A program made the position numbers and the translations under genes. Shown here piece by piece: positions 25,918 to 33,996 of a stretch of DNA of 37,617 nt (its first letter is position 1; each line of letters opens with the position of its first letter). This DNA is from Clostridium sp. (lineage in GTDB: Bacteria; Bacillota; Clostridia; Clostridiales; Clostridiaceae). The stretch is taken from assembly GCF_016650035.1 (NCBI RefSeq), contig NZ_JAENWM010000035.1, positions 1-37,617 of the forward strand. The letters run 5' to 3'. The notes beneath the pieces are model-generated. The model was not told the DNA's origin, ran no database searches, and worked only from the letters and a program-made list of their open reading frames with translations.

Positions 25918-25977
25918 TTGACAGAATATGAACTATGAGTTTATAATCAATCTTGTTAGAATTTGCAATCGGTTGCA
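25918..25977 (+). promoter_or_regulatory. lacI-type promoter and operator
   Basis: Perfect consensus TTGACA (25918-25923), 18 bases, TATAAT (25942-25947). The palindrome TGCAATCGGTTGCA (25964-25977), symmetric at all but one position pair and centred on CG, follows near +10 to +24. This is a classic LacI-family operator placed for autorepression. Confidence 0.75.
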
Positions 25978-26040
25978 CAATAACAAATTTAACATTATAA
26001 TTAAGGTAGAATATTAGTTGAAGGTAGGAAGTGAATCTTT

Positions 26041-27039
26041 ATGGCAATAACTATAAGAGAAGTAGCAAAAAAGGCAAATGTTTCACCATCGACGGTTTCA
26101 AGAGTACTTGCGGATAATCCTAAAATTAGTGATGCAACAAAAAAAATCGTCTATAAAGTAATGAAGGAAATGAATTATCATCCTAATGCAATAGCTAGGA
26201 GTTTAGTTAGCAAAACAACTAAGACTATAGGACTTATTTTGCCAAACACTGATGAAGATTTATTTGTTAACCCTTTTTTTATACAAATTATGAGAGGCAT
26301 AAGTCATTATGCCCAAAAAAAAGGGTATTACATTATGTACACGTACAGTAATAATGAAAATCAAGAAGTAGAATATATAGCCAGTCTAATGAATAGTAGA
26401 AGAGTTGATGGAATTATTTTGCCAATAGTAAGAAAAGATGACAAATGCATAGCTTACTTAAAAGAAGCGAATTATCCCTTTGTAGTAATTGGTAAACCAG
26501 AAGATACTGAAGGGATTTTATGGGTCGATAATGATAATTTTCATGCCATGTACAGCGTTGTTAGTTATCTTATACAAAAGGGTGATAGGAAAATTGCATT
26601 TATTGGAGGTTCACCTACTCTTAATGTAACTATAAATAGGTTAGAAGGGTATAAAAAAGCTATGGAGAATGCAGGCCTTAAAATTGATGAAAATATGATA
26701 CAATTAACAGACTTTACTGAAACTCACGGCTATGATGCTATGAAAAAAATCTTGTGTAAGTCTAATCCCACAGCTGTTGTTACCACAGATGATTTAATTG
26801 CATTTGGTGCTTCAAAAGCTATAAGTGAAATCTCAGAGCAGCATATTTCTATTGTTGGTTTTAATAACACGCCACTAGCCGCCTTTCGAAAACCTTCACT
26901 TTCTTCAGTGGATATTAATTCTGAAGAATTAGGTTATTTTGCAGTTAAGTTATTAATAAACAAATTAGAAAACGTAAAAGAAGATATCAGTAATTATATT
27001 ATTGATACAAAACTAGTTGAAAGAGAATCAACTAAATAA
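26041..27039 (+). CDS. LacI-family repressor of the maltose phosphorylase cluster
   Basis: A 332-residue regulator. The N-terminal helix-turn-helix is ITIREVAKKANVSPSTVSRVL, and the hinge region NYHPNAIARSLVSKTTKTIGLI is typical of the family. The rest is a periplasmic-binding-protein fold for effector binding (GIILPI, GKPEDTEGILWVDND, KIAFIGGSPTLN, ISIVGFNNTPLAAF). The context (divergent pgmB and maltose phosphorylase, downstream pullulanase) predicts a MalR-like protein that is released by maltose or a maltodextrin. Operator-like sites lie over its own promoter and the divergent one. AGGAAGTGA precedes the ATG. Confidence 0.88.
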   Translation: MAITIREVAKKANVSPSTVSRVLADNPKISDATKKIVYKVMKEMNYHPNAIARSLVSKTTKTIGLILPNTDEDLFVNPFFIQIMRGISHYAQKKGYYIMYTYSNNENQEVEYIASLMNSRRVDGIILPIVRKDDKCIAYLKEANYPFVVIGKPEDTEGILWVDNDNFHAMYSVVSYLIQKGDRKIAFIGGSPTLNVTINRLEGYKKAMENAGLKIDENMIQLTDFTETHGYDAMKKILCKSNPTAVVTTDDLIAFGASKAISEISEQHISIVGFNNTPLAAFRKPSLSSVDINSEELGYFAVKLLINKLENVKEDISNYIIDTKLVERESTK

Positions 27040-27066
27040 CTCTAGATTTCTAGGGTTATTTTTTTA
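27038..27066 (+). terminator. Terminator after the LacI-type gene
   Basis: AACTCTAGA and TCTAGGGTT pair with one wobble around a 2-base loop, followed by ATTTTTTT. The stem starts at the stop codon. It separates the repressor from the cytosolic pullulanase. Confidence 0.65.
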
Positions 27067-27155
27067 AGGCTACTTACATACTATGAATAAAATAGCTCTT
27101 ATTACAAGAAATATTTATTCTACTTCATAAAGATTTTAAGGAGAGAGATTTGATA

Positions 27156-29045
27156 ATGGGAATAATGTTAGAAAGTAAAGAGTCCACCTATAATGGTAAT
27201 GATTTAGGAGCAGTTTATACACCTTTTAAGACAATATTTAAAGTTTGGGCACCTACCGTAGAAAAAATTACTGTATTAGTTTATGAAAATTTCGAAGATG
27301 ACAAAAGACAAGAATATGAAATGACAAAGGTAGATAGTGGAATTTGGGAGCTTGTGCTTATGGGAGATTTTAAAAATAAATATTTTAATTATTTAGTATT
27401 GAAAGATGGAGTGCAAAAGGAAACACCAGATCTCTACTCTAAGGGCGCAAGTGCTAATGGTAAAAGGGGTATGATTGTTGACTTTTCTTCTATAAATCCT
27501 GAAAATTGGGAAAATCATAAAAGACCTGTTGGGATTAACAGAACAGAGGCAATAATATATGAAGTTCATGTAAGGGATTTTTCAGTAGATCCGGACTCTG
27601 GAATTAAAAATAAAGGGAAATATTTGGCTTTTACTGAAAAAAACACTAAAACTCTTGAAGGTGTTGCTACAGGACTTGACCATCTTAAAGATTTAGGAAT
27701 AACCCATGTTCATTTAATGCCTGTTTATGACTTTGCAAGTGTGGATGAAACTAAAGATGATTATAATTGGGGCTATGATCCTTATTTATATAATGTGGTG
27801 GAAGGGTCTTATGCTACTGATGCTAGGGATGGCACAATAAGGATTAGGGAGTTTAAGACTATGGTTAAAACATTACATGAAAATGGGATTAGTGTAATTA
27901 TGGATGTTGTCTATAATCACACCTTTGCTATAGAAAATTCACCAATGGATATATTGGCACCAGAATATTATTATAGGCGAGATTACCAAGGTAATTATAC
28001 TAATGGTTCAGGTTGTGGGAATGAAACTGCCTCTGAGAAGCCAATGATGAGAAAATTTATGGTGGATAGTATTAAATTTTGGGCTGAGGAATATAAAATA
28101 GATGGGTTTAGATTTGATCTAATGGCTCTTCACGATATTGATACAATGAAAGAAATTGAAAGGCAGCTAAAAATAATTAATTCAAATATTATTATTTATG
28201 GCGAACCTTGGACCGGCGGCCAATCATCTTTAGCAACTTCATTGCAATTTAGAAAAGGAAGTCAAAAGGATATGCAGGTATCTGTATTTAACGACAATCT
28301 CCGAAATGCACTAAAAGGAGATAATGACGGAACGCAAATAGGTTTTGTAAGTGGGGGAGAAGGCCTTGAGATAGAAGTTAAAAAGGGGATTGTGGGTAGC
28401 ATTAAATATAGCAATGATATATCTGATTTCGCTAAGGAGCCTGGAGAAACCATTAATTATGTAAGTGCGCATGATAATTTATGCTTATACGATAAAATAA
28501 AAAAAAGTAATGATAATAATACGGAGTTTGAAAGAGAAAAAATGAATAGGTTAGCACTTTCTATAATTCTTACTTCTCAAGGAATTCCTTTTATTCAGGG
28601 GGGAACAGAAATATTAAGGACAAAACAAGGAAATCATAATACCTATAATTCAGGGGATGCTATTAATGAAATACATTGGAGTAAAAAAGCTGAATGCACA
28701 GAAACTTATAAATACATTAAAGGTTTAATTGATTTAAGAAAAAGCCAAAAGGTTATGACTTTAGACAGTGCAGAGGAAGTAAGAAAAGCTTTGATATTCC
28801 TCCAAGCACCACTTAATTGTGTGGCTTATGAATTAACATCTCCATTTAAAGATGATTATAGTAAATTAATAATAATTCATAATTCTAATAATAAACCTAT
28901 AAAAGTAACATTACCTGATGAAAGTGCATGGAAAGTTTTAGCCAATGAACACGAAGTAGATAAAGCTGGTTTAAGTAAAGGTACCATAATTTGTATTAAT
29001 GAAGTAACAGTTCCTTCTATTTCTACCTATATATTATGTAAATAA
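27156..29045 (+). CDS. Cytosolic type I pullulanase (CBM48-GH13)
   Basis: A 629-residue debranching enzyme with no signal peptide or membrane segment. ATG 27156 is preferred, with AAGGAGAGAG upstream; TTG 27150 is also possible. A CBM48 region (about 15-110) precedes the GH13 barrel. YNWGYDP (near 203) is the type I signature, with DVVYNH near 250, nucleophile Asp321 in GFRFDLMAL, acid/base Glu350 in IIYGEPW and Asp440 in VSAHDNL. It resembles the catalytic part of the surface pullulanase at 325-3054 without the CBM41 and anchor. It should debranch imported dextrins or stored glycogen, feeding the maltose phosphorylase. A single gene between two terminators. Confidence 0.92.
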   Translation: MGIMLESKESTYNGNDLGAVYTPFKTIFKVWAPTVEKITVLVYENFEDDKRQEYEMTKVDSGIWELVLMGDFKNKYFNYLVLKDGVQKETPDLYSKGASANGKRGMIVDFSSINPENWENHKRPVGINRTEAIIYEVHVRDFSVDPDSGIKNKGKYLAFTEKNTKTLEGVATGLDHLKDLGITHVHLMPVYDFASVDETKDDYNWGYDPYLYNVVEGSYATDARDGTIRIREFKTMVKTLHENGISVIMDVVYNHTFAIENSPMDILAPEYYYRRDYQGNYTNGSGCGNETASEKPMMRKFMVDSIKFWAEEYKIDGFRFDLMALHDIDTMKEIERQLKIINSNIIIYGEPWTGGQSSLATSLQFRKGSQKDMQVSVFNDNLRNALKGDNDGTQIGFVSGGEGLEIEVKKGIVGSIKYSNDISDFAKEPGETINYVSAHDNLCLYDKIKKSNDNNTEFEREKMNRLALSIILTSQGIPFIQGGTEILRTKQGNHNTYNSGDAINEIHWSKKAECTETYKYIKGLIDLRKSQKVMTLDSAEEVRKALIFLQAPLNCVAYELTSPFKDDYSKLIIIHNSNNKPIKVTLPDESAWKVLANEHEVDKAGLSKGTIICINEVTVPSISTYILCK

Positions 29046-29087
29046 ACATAAAAGAGACGACCTAAAATTGTCTCTTTTATGTTTATT
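29041..29087 (+). terminator. Terminator overlapping the pullulanase stop
   Basis: A perfect 18-bp stem, AATAAACATAAAAGAGAC with its complement, closes an 11-base loop. The stop codon (29043-29045) is inside the upstream arm. Downstream T content is modest. Confidence 0.85.
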
Positions 29088-29198
29088 AATTAAATACTCA
29101 TCTTAATCCATAGACCTAAGGAGTAATAATTAGTATAATTAGATGATATATAATATCAGAACATTACTAATATCGAAGTTTAGAGGAGTAATAGACAA

Positions 29199-30353
29199 AT
29201 GATATATTTCCAAATATTTTTTTCTTTCCTGATTTTCATTATAGCCAATATTTATGTTGGTAAAAAAGGGTGGCTACTTGTAAATAGAGTAATACCTAAA
29301 ATAAGTATTTATTTATATTGTGTGCTGTTTGTTTTTATTTCAATCTCTTTCGTAACAGGTAGACTTTCTAAAAATAAGGTTCCACATTTTTTTGAAAAGT
29401 TTCTTAATATTGTAGGAGCATACTGGATGGCAGCATTTTTATATTTTATAATACTTCTAGGAGCCATAGATATTATAAAATTGATTTTAGGAATAAAGCA
29501 GTTTTCATTTATAAACACAGATACCTTACAAAAAATATATTCTATGTCTAATATTTTTGCGCTTGTTATTGTATCTATTTTGCTCGTGTATGGAACATAC
29601 AATGCAACAAATCTAAAAACAACAAATTATGCATTAAAAATTAATAAGGATGCAGGGAAATTAAAAAAAATAAATATTGTAATGCTTTCCGATTTACACC
29701 TTGGTGACATTGTTGATAAGCAAAGACTTTCAAAGATTGTAATTGAAATAAACAAATTAAAACCAGATATAGTAATACTAGCCGGGGATATTATTGATGA
29801 TTATATACAACCTTTTATAGATCAAGATATGGGCAAGGAATTTAAAAAAATAGAATCTAAATATGGGGTTTATGCTGCTTTTGGTAACCATGAATATTAT
29901 GGGGGATCAATAGATAAAATTGTTTATGAATATGAAAATTCCGCAGGATTTAATATATTAAGGGACAAGACAGTGGAAATAGATAATAGCTTTTACCTTG
30001 TGGGAAGAGAAGATATCTCCTACGAAAGATATGCTAAAACAAAACGAAAAAGTATAGAGGAATTATTAAAGGATACGGATAAGCTTTTACCTATTATTGT
30101 AATAGATCATCAACCTACAAATCTTAGCCAGGGAGAAAAAGCTGGAGTAGATCTTCAATTCTCAGGGCATACTCACAAAGGTCAATTGCTACCAGCTAAT
30201 ATAATTACTAAAAAGATATATGAAAATGATTTCGGATTACTTACGAAAGGTTCATATAATGTTGTTGTTTCAAGTGGAGTTGGAACCTGGGGACCGCCTA
30301 TAAGAATAGGATCTTCTTCAGAAATTGTTCAAGTAGAACTGGAATTTAAATAA
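29199..30353 (+). CDS. Membrane metallophosphoesterase (YkuE-like)
   Basis: A 384-residue protein. About four membrane helices fill residues 1-140, then a calcineurin-like phosphoesterase domain follows. Metal ligands appear in order: MLSDLHLGD, LAGDIIDD, FGNHEYYGG, VIDHQP and FSGHTHKGQ. The set is complete, so it should be an active phosphoesterase tethered to the membrane. Relatives act on lipids, nucleotides or are uncharacterised, so the substrate is unknown. AGAGGAG precedes the ATG by ten bases. It is a single gene with its own terminator at 30391. Confidence 0.85.
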   Translation: MIYFQIFFSFLIFIIANIYVGKKGWLLVNRVIPKISIYLYCVLFVFISISFVTGRLSKNKVPHFFEKFLNIVGAYWMAAFLYFIILLGAIDIIKLILGIKQFSFINTDTLQKIYSMSNIFALVIVSILLVYGTYNATNLKTTNYALKINKDAGKLKKINIVMLSDLHLGDIVDKQRLSKIVIEINKLKPDIVILAGDIIDDYIQPFIDQDMGKEFKKIESKYGVYAAFGNHEYYGGSIDKIVYEYENSAGFNILRDKTVEIDNSFYLVGREDISYERYAKTKRKSIEELLKDTDKLLPIIVIDHQPTNLSQGEKAGVDLQFSGHTHKGQLLPANIITKKIYENDFGLLTKGSYNVVVSSGVGTWGPPIRIGSSSEIVQVELEFK

Positions 30354-30390
30354 TAATCTTAATGGAAATTTTAGTTAGATCCAAAACAAT

Positions 30391-30424
30391 GAAAAGCCTA
30401 CAATTTTTATATTGCAGGCTTTTC
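30391..30424 (+). terminator. Terminator after the metallophosphoesterase
   Basis: GAAAAGCCTACAAT pairs with ATTGCAGGCTTTTC with one mismatch around a short loop. It may also serve the minus-strand gene ending at 30480. Confidence 0.8.
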
Positions 30425-30479
30425 TACTTTATTGTAATTAATATAAGAAACATTGATTTCTTTAGTTTAATAACAAACT

Positions 30480-30662
30480 TTAAGGTTCTATCTCAATATA
30501 AGCGATTGCTTTTTTGTTAAAGAGATATTTTTTACCCATAGTATTGACCTCATGAGGCCTAGAGTTTTCAAAATTATAAAACCAACTTTTAAATGTATCA
30601 CTTTCTGATTGTTTCAAATCGAGTAATTCTTTGTCACCACTAATAAAAGAAATCGTTAACAT
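30480..30662 (-). CDS. Small unknown protein, 60 residues
   Basis: Starts MLTISFISGDKELLDLKQSE and ends KKAIAYIEIEP. I chose ATG 30662, with AAAGGGCGTG at a normal distance; the upstream in-frame GTG at 30671 is inside that site. The pattern is an N-terminal beta strand, a helical centre with an aromatic patch (WFYNF) and a C-terminal beta strand, so it is a compact cytoplasmic domain. No family recognised. An unusual inverted repeat lies directly upstream, next to its ribosome binding site. Confidence 0.6.
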   Translation of the reverse strand: MLTISFISGDKELLDLKQSESDTFKSWFYNFENSRPHEVNTMGKKYLFNKKAIAYIEIEP

Positions 30663-30675
30663 TATATGCACGCCC

Positions 30676-30722
30676 TTTCATGTACAGAATATTCTGTTCT
30701 TATACTTATTCTATACATGAAA
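30676..30722 (-). promoter_or_regulatory. Nested palindromes in the leader of the 60-residue gene
   Basis: Outer arms TTTCATGTACAGAATA (30676-30691) and TATTCTATACATGAAA (30707-30722) match at 15 of 16 positions. Inside lies a perfect 14-bp palindrome ACAGAATATTCTGT (30684-30697). In the RNA the 3' arm runs directly into the ribosome binding site GAAAGGG. It could be an operator in DNA or an RNA hairpin that limits ribosome access. Confidence 0.55.
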
Positions 30723-30822
30723 GAAATTTCCTCTATTTATAATCTTATTTATTTAAAAATATTCTATAATCATTTCAAATTCAATTATATTCACAGTTAA
30801 AATTTAACAAATTTATAAAAGT

Positions 30823-30876
30823 AAAAAAAAAGAAACCTACACTAGGGTCTTAACAGTGATAGATTTGCTTTTTTAT
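30823..30876 (-). terminator. Terminator of the 22-residue peptide gene
   Basis: Read on the minus strand, an imperfect stem (core ACTG... and ...TAGT, extended by purine-pyrimidine pairs) is followed by TTTC and nine T residues. It starts a few bases after the peptide's stop codon. Confidence 0.55.
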
Positions 30877-30878
30877 TT

Positions 30879-30947
30879 TTAGTCTAGACATTCTAAACAT
30901 TCATTAATTACTTCTTCTGTAATTTCAACTAATTCGTCTTTTCTCAT
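30879..30947 (-). CDS. Tiny peptide gene (22 residues, two cysteines)
   Basis: The ATG follows AAGGAGGTG, the strongest ribosome binding site in this part of the window. The peptide begins MRKDELVEITEEV and ends ECLECLD, so it is acidic, amphipathic and has two cysteines three residues apart. It has no signal peptide. A terminator follows, and an inverted repeat lies upstream near a likely promoter, so the unit looks complete. Possible roles include a regulatory or sensor peptide or a metal-binding peptide. I know no match, and it would be missed by length cut-offs. Confidence 0.6.
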   Translation of the reverse strand: MRKDELVEITEEVINECLECLD

Positions 30948-30977
30948 ATAAACACCTCCTTGCTAGTTTATGTGGTC

Positions 30978-31040
30978 ACAAAAATGCTTTTTGTACCAAT
31001 AATATAATATCGTTGTATAACAAATCACGTTCTGTTATAC
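30978..31040 (-). promoter_or_regulatory. Operator-like inverted repeat upstream of the peptide gene
   Basis: GTATAAC (31015-31021) and GTTATAC (31034-31040) are perfect inverted copies separated by 12 bases. On the minus strand they overlap the -35 side of a plausible promoter (TATATT downstream). A further perfect 7-bp hairpin, ACAAAAA-TGC-TTTTTGT, lies at 30978-30994 in the leader. Confidence 0.45.
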
Positions 31041-31287
31041 GGGTTATCAGTAGGTTAATCAACAAAATTTTAATAGGGATTCATTAAGAAATTTTAGAAT
31101 GAAAAGGGTGAAAACTTAAGAATTGTAAAATTCATTTCTTCTCGATTGTTAAGTGTTTTAATGATCCGTTTTGCTTGTGTTAGCAAATGTTTTATGATTT
31201 TGAAAATGTTTCGCATTACTAGGTAACTTTATAAATATATATCATATTGATTAGAATTGCAAGCTTTTTTTTATTTTCATATAATAT
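31041..31287. other. Non-coding stretch with no assignable feature
   Basis: AT-rich sequence between the peptide gene's promoter and the ywbE terminator. I found no frame with a start and a ribosome binding site, and no tRNA. TTTGC and GCAAA around 31174-31189 can form a short stem. A small non-coding RNA cannot be excluded. Confidence 0.4.
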
Positions 31288-31325
31288 AAAACCCAATTTA
31301 TCATTAGAGTTAATGGTAAATTGGG
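31288..31325 (-). terminator. Terminator of ywbE
   Basis: CCCAATTTATCATTA (31292-31306) and TAATGGTAAATTGGG (31311-31325) pair over 15 bases with one wobble. On the minus strand the stem is followed by TTTTATATTATAT. Confidence 0.8.
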
Positions 31326-31353
31326 CTTAAACTTCAAACTATTTTTTGTATTT

Positions 31354-31569
31354 TTATTTTGATATAATGGCTTGAACTCTTCCTACCTGGCCATCTTCGA
31401 GCATGACCTTAATACCCCTATGATGAACCGCTGAGTTTGTTAACAATCTTTTTACAACACCTCTAGTTAATTTATCTGTTCTTTGGTCTTTTTTTAATAC
31501 AACGTCTACTGTAATACCAATAGGTATATTACTTCTTATTTGTCCTCTGTTATCATTTTGTGTATTCAT
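31354..31569 (-). CDS. ywbE: YwbE-family protein (DUF2196)
   Basis: A 71-residue protein with the family core GITVDVVLKKDQRTDKLTRG followed by VVKRLLTNS, HHRGIKVMLEDGQVGRVQ. This small beta-barrel family is widely conserved, and its function is unknown. The N-terminal MNTQNDNRGQIRSNI is also typical. TAAAGGAGA precedes the ATG. It is a single gene with its own terminator and no operon partner. Confidence 0.9.
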   Translation of the reverse strand: MNTQNDNRGQIRSNIPIGITVDVVLKKDQRTDKLTRGVVKRLLTNSAVHHRGIKVMLEDGQVGRVQAIISK

Positions 31570-31789
31570 TTAGTTGGTCTCCTTTAATTTTCATTTGATA
31601 TATATACAAACAATACTCTAATTGTAACAGTCTTGTCAAAATATATTTAAAATTTTTTAATATTATGTAGTTCATACTAAAATTAAAGTTCAGAGAATGA
31701 TGTAAAAAAACATGCTACTATGAATGAATAAAATAATTTTGTATGGTAAGTATATTGTAGAAACCACTTTTTTGAAAGGAGAAATTCGC

Positions 31790-32428
31790 ATGCTACAATC
31801 AATTGCATTAATACCTGATAATCTTATAACTCCAATGATAACCTCTGTTGCTATTATAACTGGTACTATTTTAGGCGGGGTATTTAGCTGGCTTATAAAT
31901 AAAAATTCCACTTATAAAGCAATTGAGATTCAAGGTAAAATTGAAAGAGATAAAAAAGAATATGAGAAGCAAAATAAAAATCTTAAGTTATGCGAGTATG
32001 CGGCTATTATAAGGTTAGATATTTGCACTACGCTATTTCAAAGTTTAAGAATGTTAAAAGAATTTGATAACAAGAATAAAAGTAATATTAATATTTATCC
32101 TATACCTATGAACTTTAACTATGCTGAAGCTATAGTGGCGTTACAAAAGATTTTGAATTTAAAAGAAATGAGCTATATATATCAATTATATGGGATTATA
32201 GAAAAGCTTAATAATGATACAAAAGGTTATCATTACGATGAAAGTAATTGCACTTTGATAAAAAATGATTATGAAATGTTTATTAAAAAGCTTTTCGGAA
32301 ACAATTTTTTGGAGGCATTAGCTTATGACATAGATAATGTAACTTATGAAAATCTATATTATAATGATATTATAAAAGCGGGATATAAAAATGTACTAAT
32401 TAAGTTAGATAGTATAGCTAATTACTAA
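31790..32428 (+). CDS. Unknown single-pass membrane protein
   Basis: A 212-residue protein. ATG 31790 follows GAAAGGAGAA; an upstream in-frame ATG at 31724 lacks a site. One membrane helix (PMITSVAIITGTILGGVFSWLI, about 14-36) is followed by a charged coiled-coil-like stretch (IEIQGKIERDKKEYEKQNKN) and a helical cytoplasmic domain (about 70-212). No catalytic motif is evident. The layout is often seen in small accessory or defence-related membrane proteins, but nothing nearby supports that. Probably a single-gene transcript. Confidence 0.7.
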   Translation: MLQSIALIPDNLITPMITSVAIITGTILGGVFSWLINKNSTYKAIEIQGKIERDKKEYEKQNKNLKLCEYAAIIRLDICTTLFQSLRMLKEFDNKNKSNINIYPIPMNFNYAEAIVALQKILNLKEMSYIYQLYGIIEKLNNDTKGYHYDESNCTLIKNDYEMFIKKLFGNNFLEALAYDIDNVTYENLYYNDIIKAGYKNVLIKLDSIANY

Positions 32429-32619
32429 ATGTCTAGAAATATATATGATTATATTACAATATTAGATTGATATTTTAGGCAAACTAAGATAAACTGATTA
32501 GTAGAGAAAGCAACAAGTTAAGGTTGAGTGTAGAAAATAAAATGTAGAAATTATAAGTCAAAACATAAAATCTATAGTATTTAACATTCTTTGATTGGCT
32601 GCAAGAGGAGGAAATATTT

Positions 32620-32778
32620 ATGTCAACTAATAATATTGAAATAATGAAAAAAATTATCGAAGAGAAGAACAAGAAAAGTTCTGAGCAGGGTTCTATATCA
32701 AGGCCAGATAAAGTAATTGGTAAAAAAATGAAAGCAGCAAGGAGCACTAAGAAAACTGGCGGTTTATTTGATAGATAG
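32620..32778 (+). CDS. Small Lys-rich protein, 52 residues
   Basis: ATG 32620 follows AGAGGAGGAAA, an excellent site. The protein begins MSTNNIEIMKKIIEEKNKK and ends KKTGGLFDR. It is basic and hydrophilic, with an N-terminal helix and a probably disordered Gly/Ser/Lys tail. No membrane helix. Two hairpins follow it (32794-32817 and the terminator at 32844). No family recognised, although GGLFD endings are seen in small clostridial proteins I cannot name. Confidence 0.7.
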   Translation: MSTNNIEIMKKIIEEKNKKSSEQGSISRPDKVIGKKMKAARSTKKTGGLFDR

Positions 32779-32843
32779 AATTATATGATTATTAATAACT
32801 TCATTAATGAGGTTATTTGCAAAGATAAATCAATAATTATAAT

Positions 32844-32879
32844 AAAAAATGAGCCTCTTATTTTAGAGGTTCATTTTTT
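32844..32879 (+). terminator. Terminator after the 52-residue gene
   Basis: AAAAAATGAGCCTCT pairs with AGAGGTTCATTTTTT around TATTTT (one wobble), ending in a T-run. A second hairpin of 11 bp lies just upstream at 32794-32817. Confidence 0.9.
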
Positions 32880-33020
32880 ATATTAGATAAGGATTAGTTC
32901 TACAATAATTATTAAACGATAAAAAAGTATTAATAGTAATTTTGAAAAATCTACTGATGTTAAGTGCTAAATTCCTGTGAAATATATTATAATATTCAAA
33001 TGTAAAAGAGAGGTGATTTT

Positions 33021-33893
33021 ATGGAAACTATTGCTGGAGAAGGTTGTGAAATATTAGTACCACTTAATGAAAGAAAACCATTAGCTGAAATAGAGCGTAG
33101 CCTTATAACTGACTATAGAAAACCTATTTGGTCAAAATTTATTAAGGCTATAATTGACTATAAGTTAATTTGCGAAGGTGATAAAATTGCAGTAGCTATT
33201 TCGGGAGGTAAGGATAGTCTAATAATGGCAAAATTGCTCCAAGAGTTACAACTTCATGGTAAAGTTAATTTTGAACTCGAGTACATTGCAATGGATCCTG
33301 GTTATCATGCTAATATAAAGGAATTATTAATTGATAATTGTAAACATTTAAATATTCCTGTAAAAATATTTGAATCACGGGTCTTTGATATAATTGATAA
33401 CATTGCAAAGGATTATCCTTGCTATATGTGCGCAAAAATGCGTCGGGGAGCTTTATATGCGAAGGCAGAAGAGCTAAAATGTAACAAACTTGCACTTGGC
33501 CATCACTTTAATGATGTAGTAGAAACCACAATGTTAAATATTCTTTACTCAGGGAATTTTAAGACCATGCTTCCAAAACTAAAATCTAAAAATTTTGATA
33601 GCATGGAATTGATCAGGCCACTTTATTATATTGAAGAAGAATATATTGAAGAGTTTACACGAAACAGTGGTATTTGGCCACTAAACTGCGCCTGCATGGT
33701 TGCAGCTAAAAAGATAGGAAACAAACGCAATGAAGTTAAAGATTTAGTTAAAGAGTTAAAGAAGAATTTTAGTGGTGTTGATAAATCTATCTTTAGAGCG
33801 GCACAAAATGTTAATATGGATTCTATATTGGGATGGCAAAAGAGCGGAGAGAAACATTTATATCTAGATTTTTATGATAAAGATGAAGATTAA
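33021..33893 (+). CDS. TtcA-family tRNA thiolation protein
   Basis: A 290-residue PP-loop ATPase. The ATP-binding loop is SGGKDS (61-66). Cys134 and Cys137 in CYMC, together with Cys223 or Cys225 in LNCACM, fit the three-cysteine iron-sulfur site of TtcA. LALGHHFNDVVETTMLNILYSG is a hallmark of the family. E. coli TtcA makes 2-thiocytidine at position 32 of tRNA, and the position modified here could differ. A 30-residue N-terminal extension is not part of the core. GAGAGGTGAT precedes the ATG. Likely a single gene. Confidence 0.85.
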   Translation: METIAGEGCEILVPLNERKPLAEIERSLITDYRKPIWSKFIKAIIDYKLICEGDKIAVAISGGKDSLIMAKLLQELQLHGKVNFELEYIAMDPGYHANIKELLIDNCKHLNIPVKIFESRVFDIIDNIAKDYPCYMCAKMRRGALYAKAEELKCNKLALGHHFNDVVETTMLNILYSGNFKTMLPKLKSKNFDSMELIRPLYYIEEEYIEEFTRNSGIWPLNCACMVAAKKIGNKRNEVKDLVKELKKNFSGVDKSIFRAAQNVNMDSILGWQKSGEKHLYLDFYDKDED

Positions 33894-33898
33894 TCAAT

Positions 33899-33938
33899 AG
33901 CAGTTGAACATTTTTTTTGTTCTTCTGCTACTTTTTTA
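33899..33938 (+). terminator. Terminator after the TtcA-like gene
   Basis: GCAG and GAACA pair with TGTTC and CTGC across a T/T mismatch, around a T-rich loop, and ACTTTTTT follows. Confidence 0.75.
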
Positions 33939-33996
33939 TAAATATTATTTCACGAGTTTTTAAATGTATTTTATAATTCTTTATTTTCCATGTATA

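Noticed and set aside
31160-31250. Possible riboswitch or small RNA in the gap before ywbE
   Set aside because: Only a 5-bp stem could be drawn, with no match to a riboswitch core that I know.
32484-32747. 87-codon hydrophobic-looking frame on the minus strand
   Set aside because: It is the complement of the 52-residue Lys-rich gene, which has a strong ribosome binding site; the antisense of Lys/Glu-rich codons gives false hydrophobic residues.
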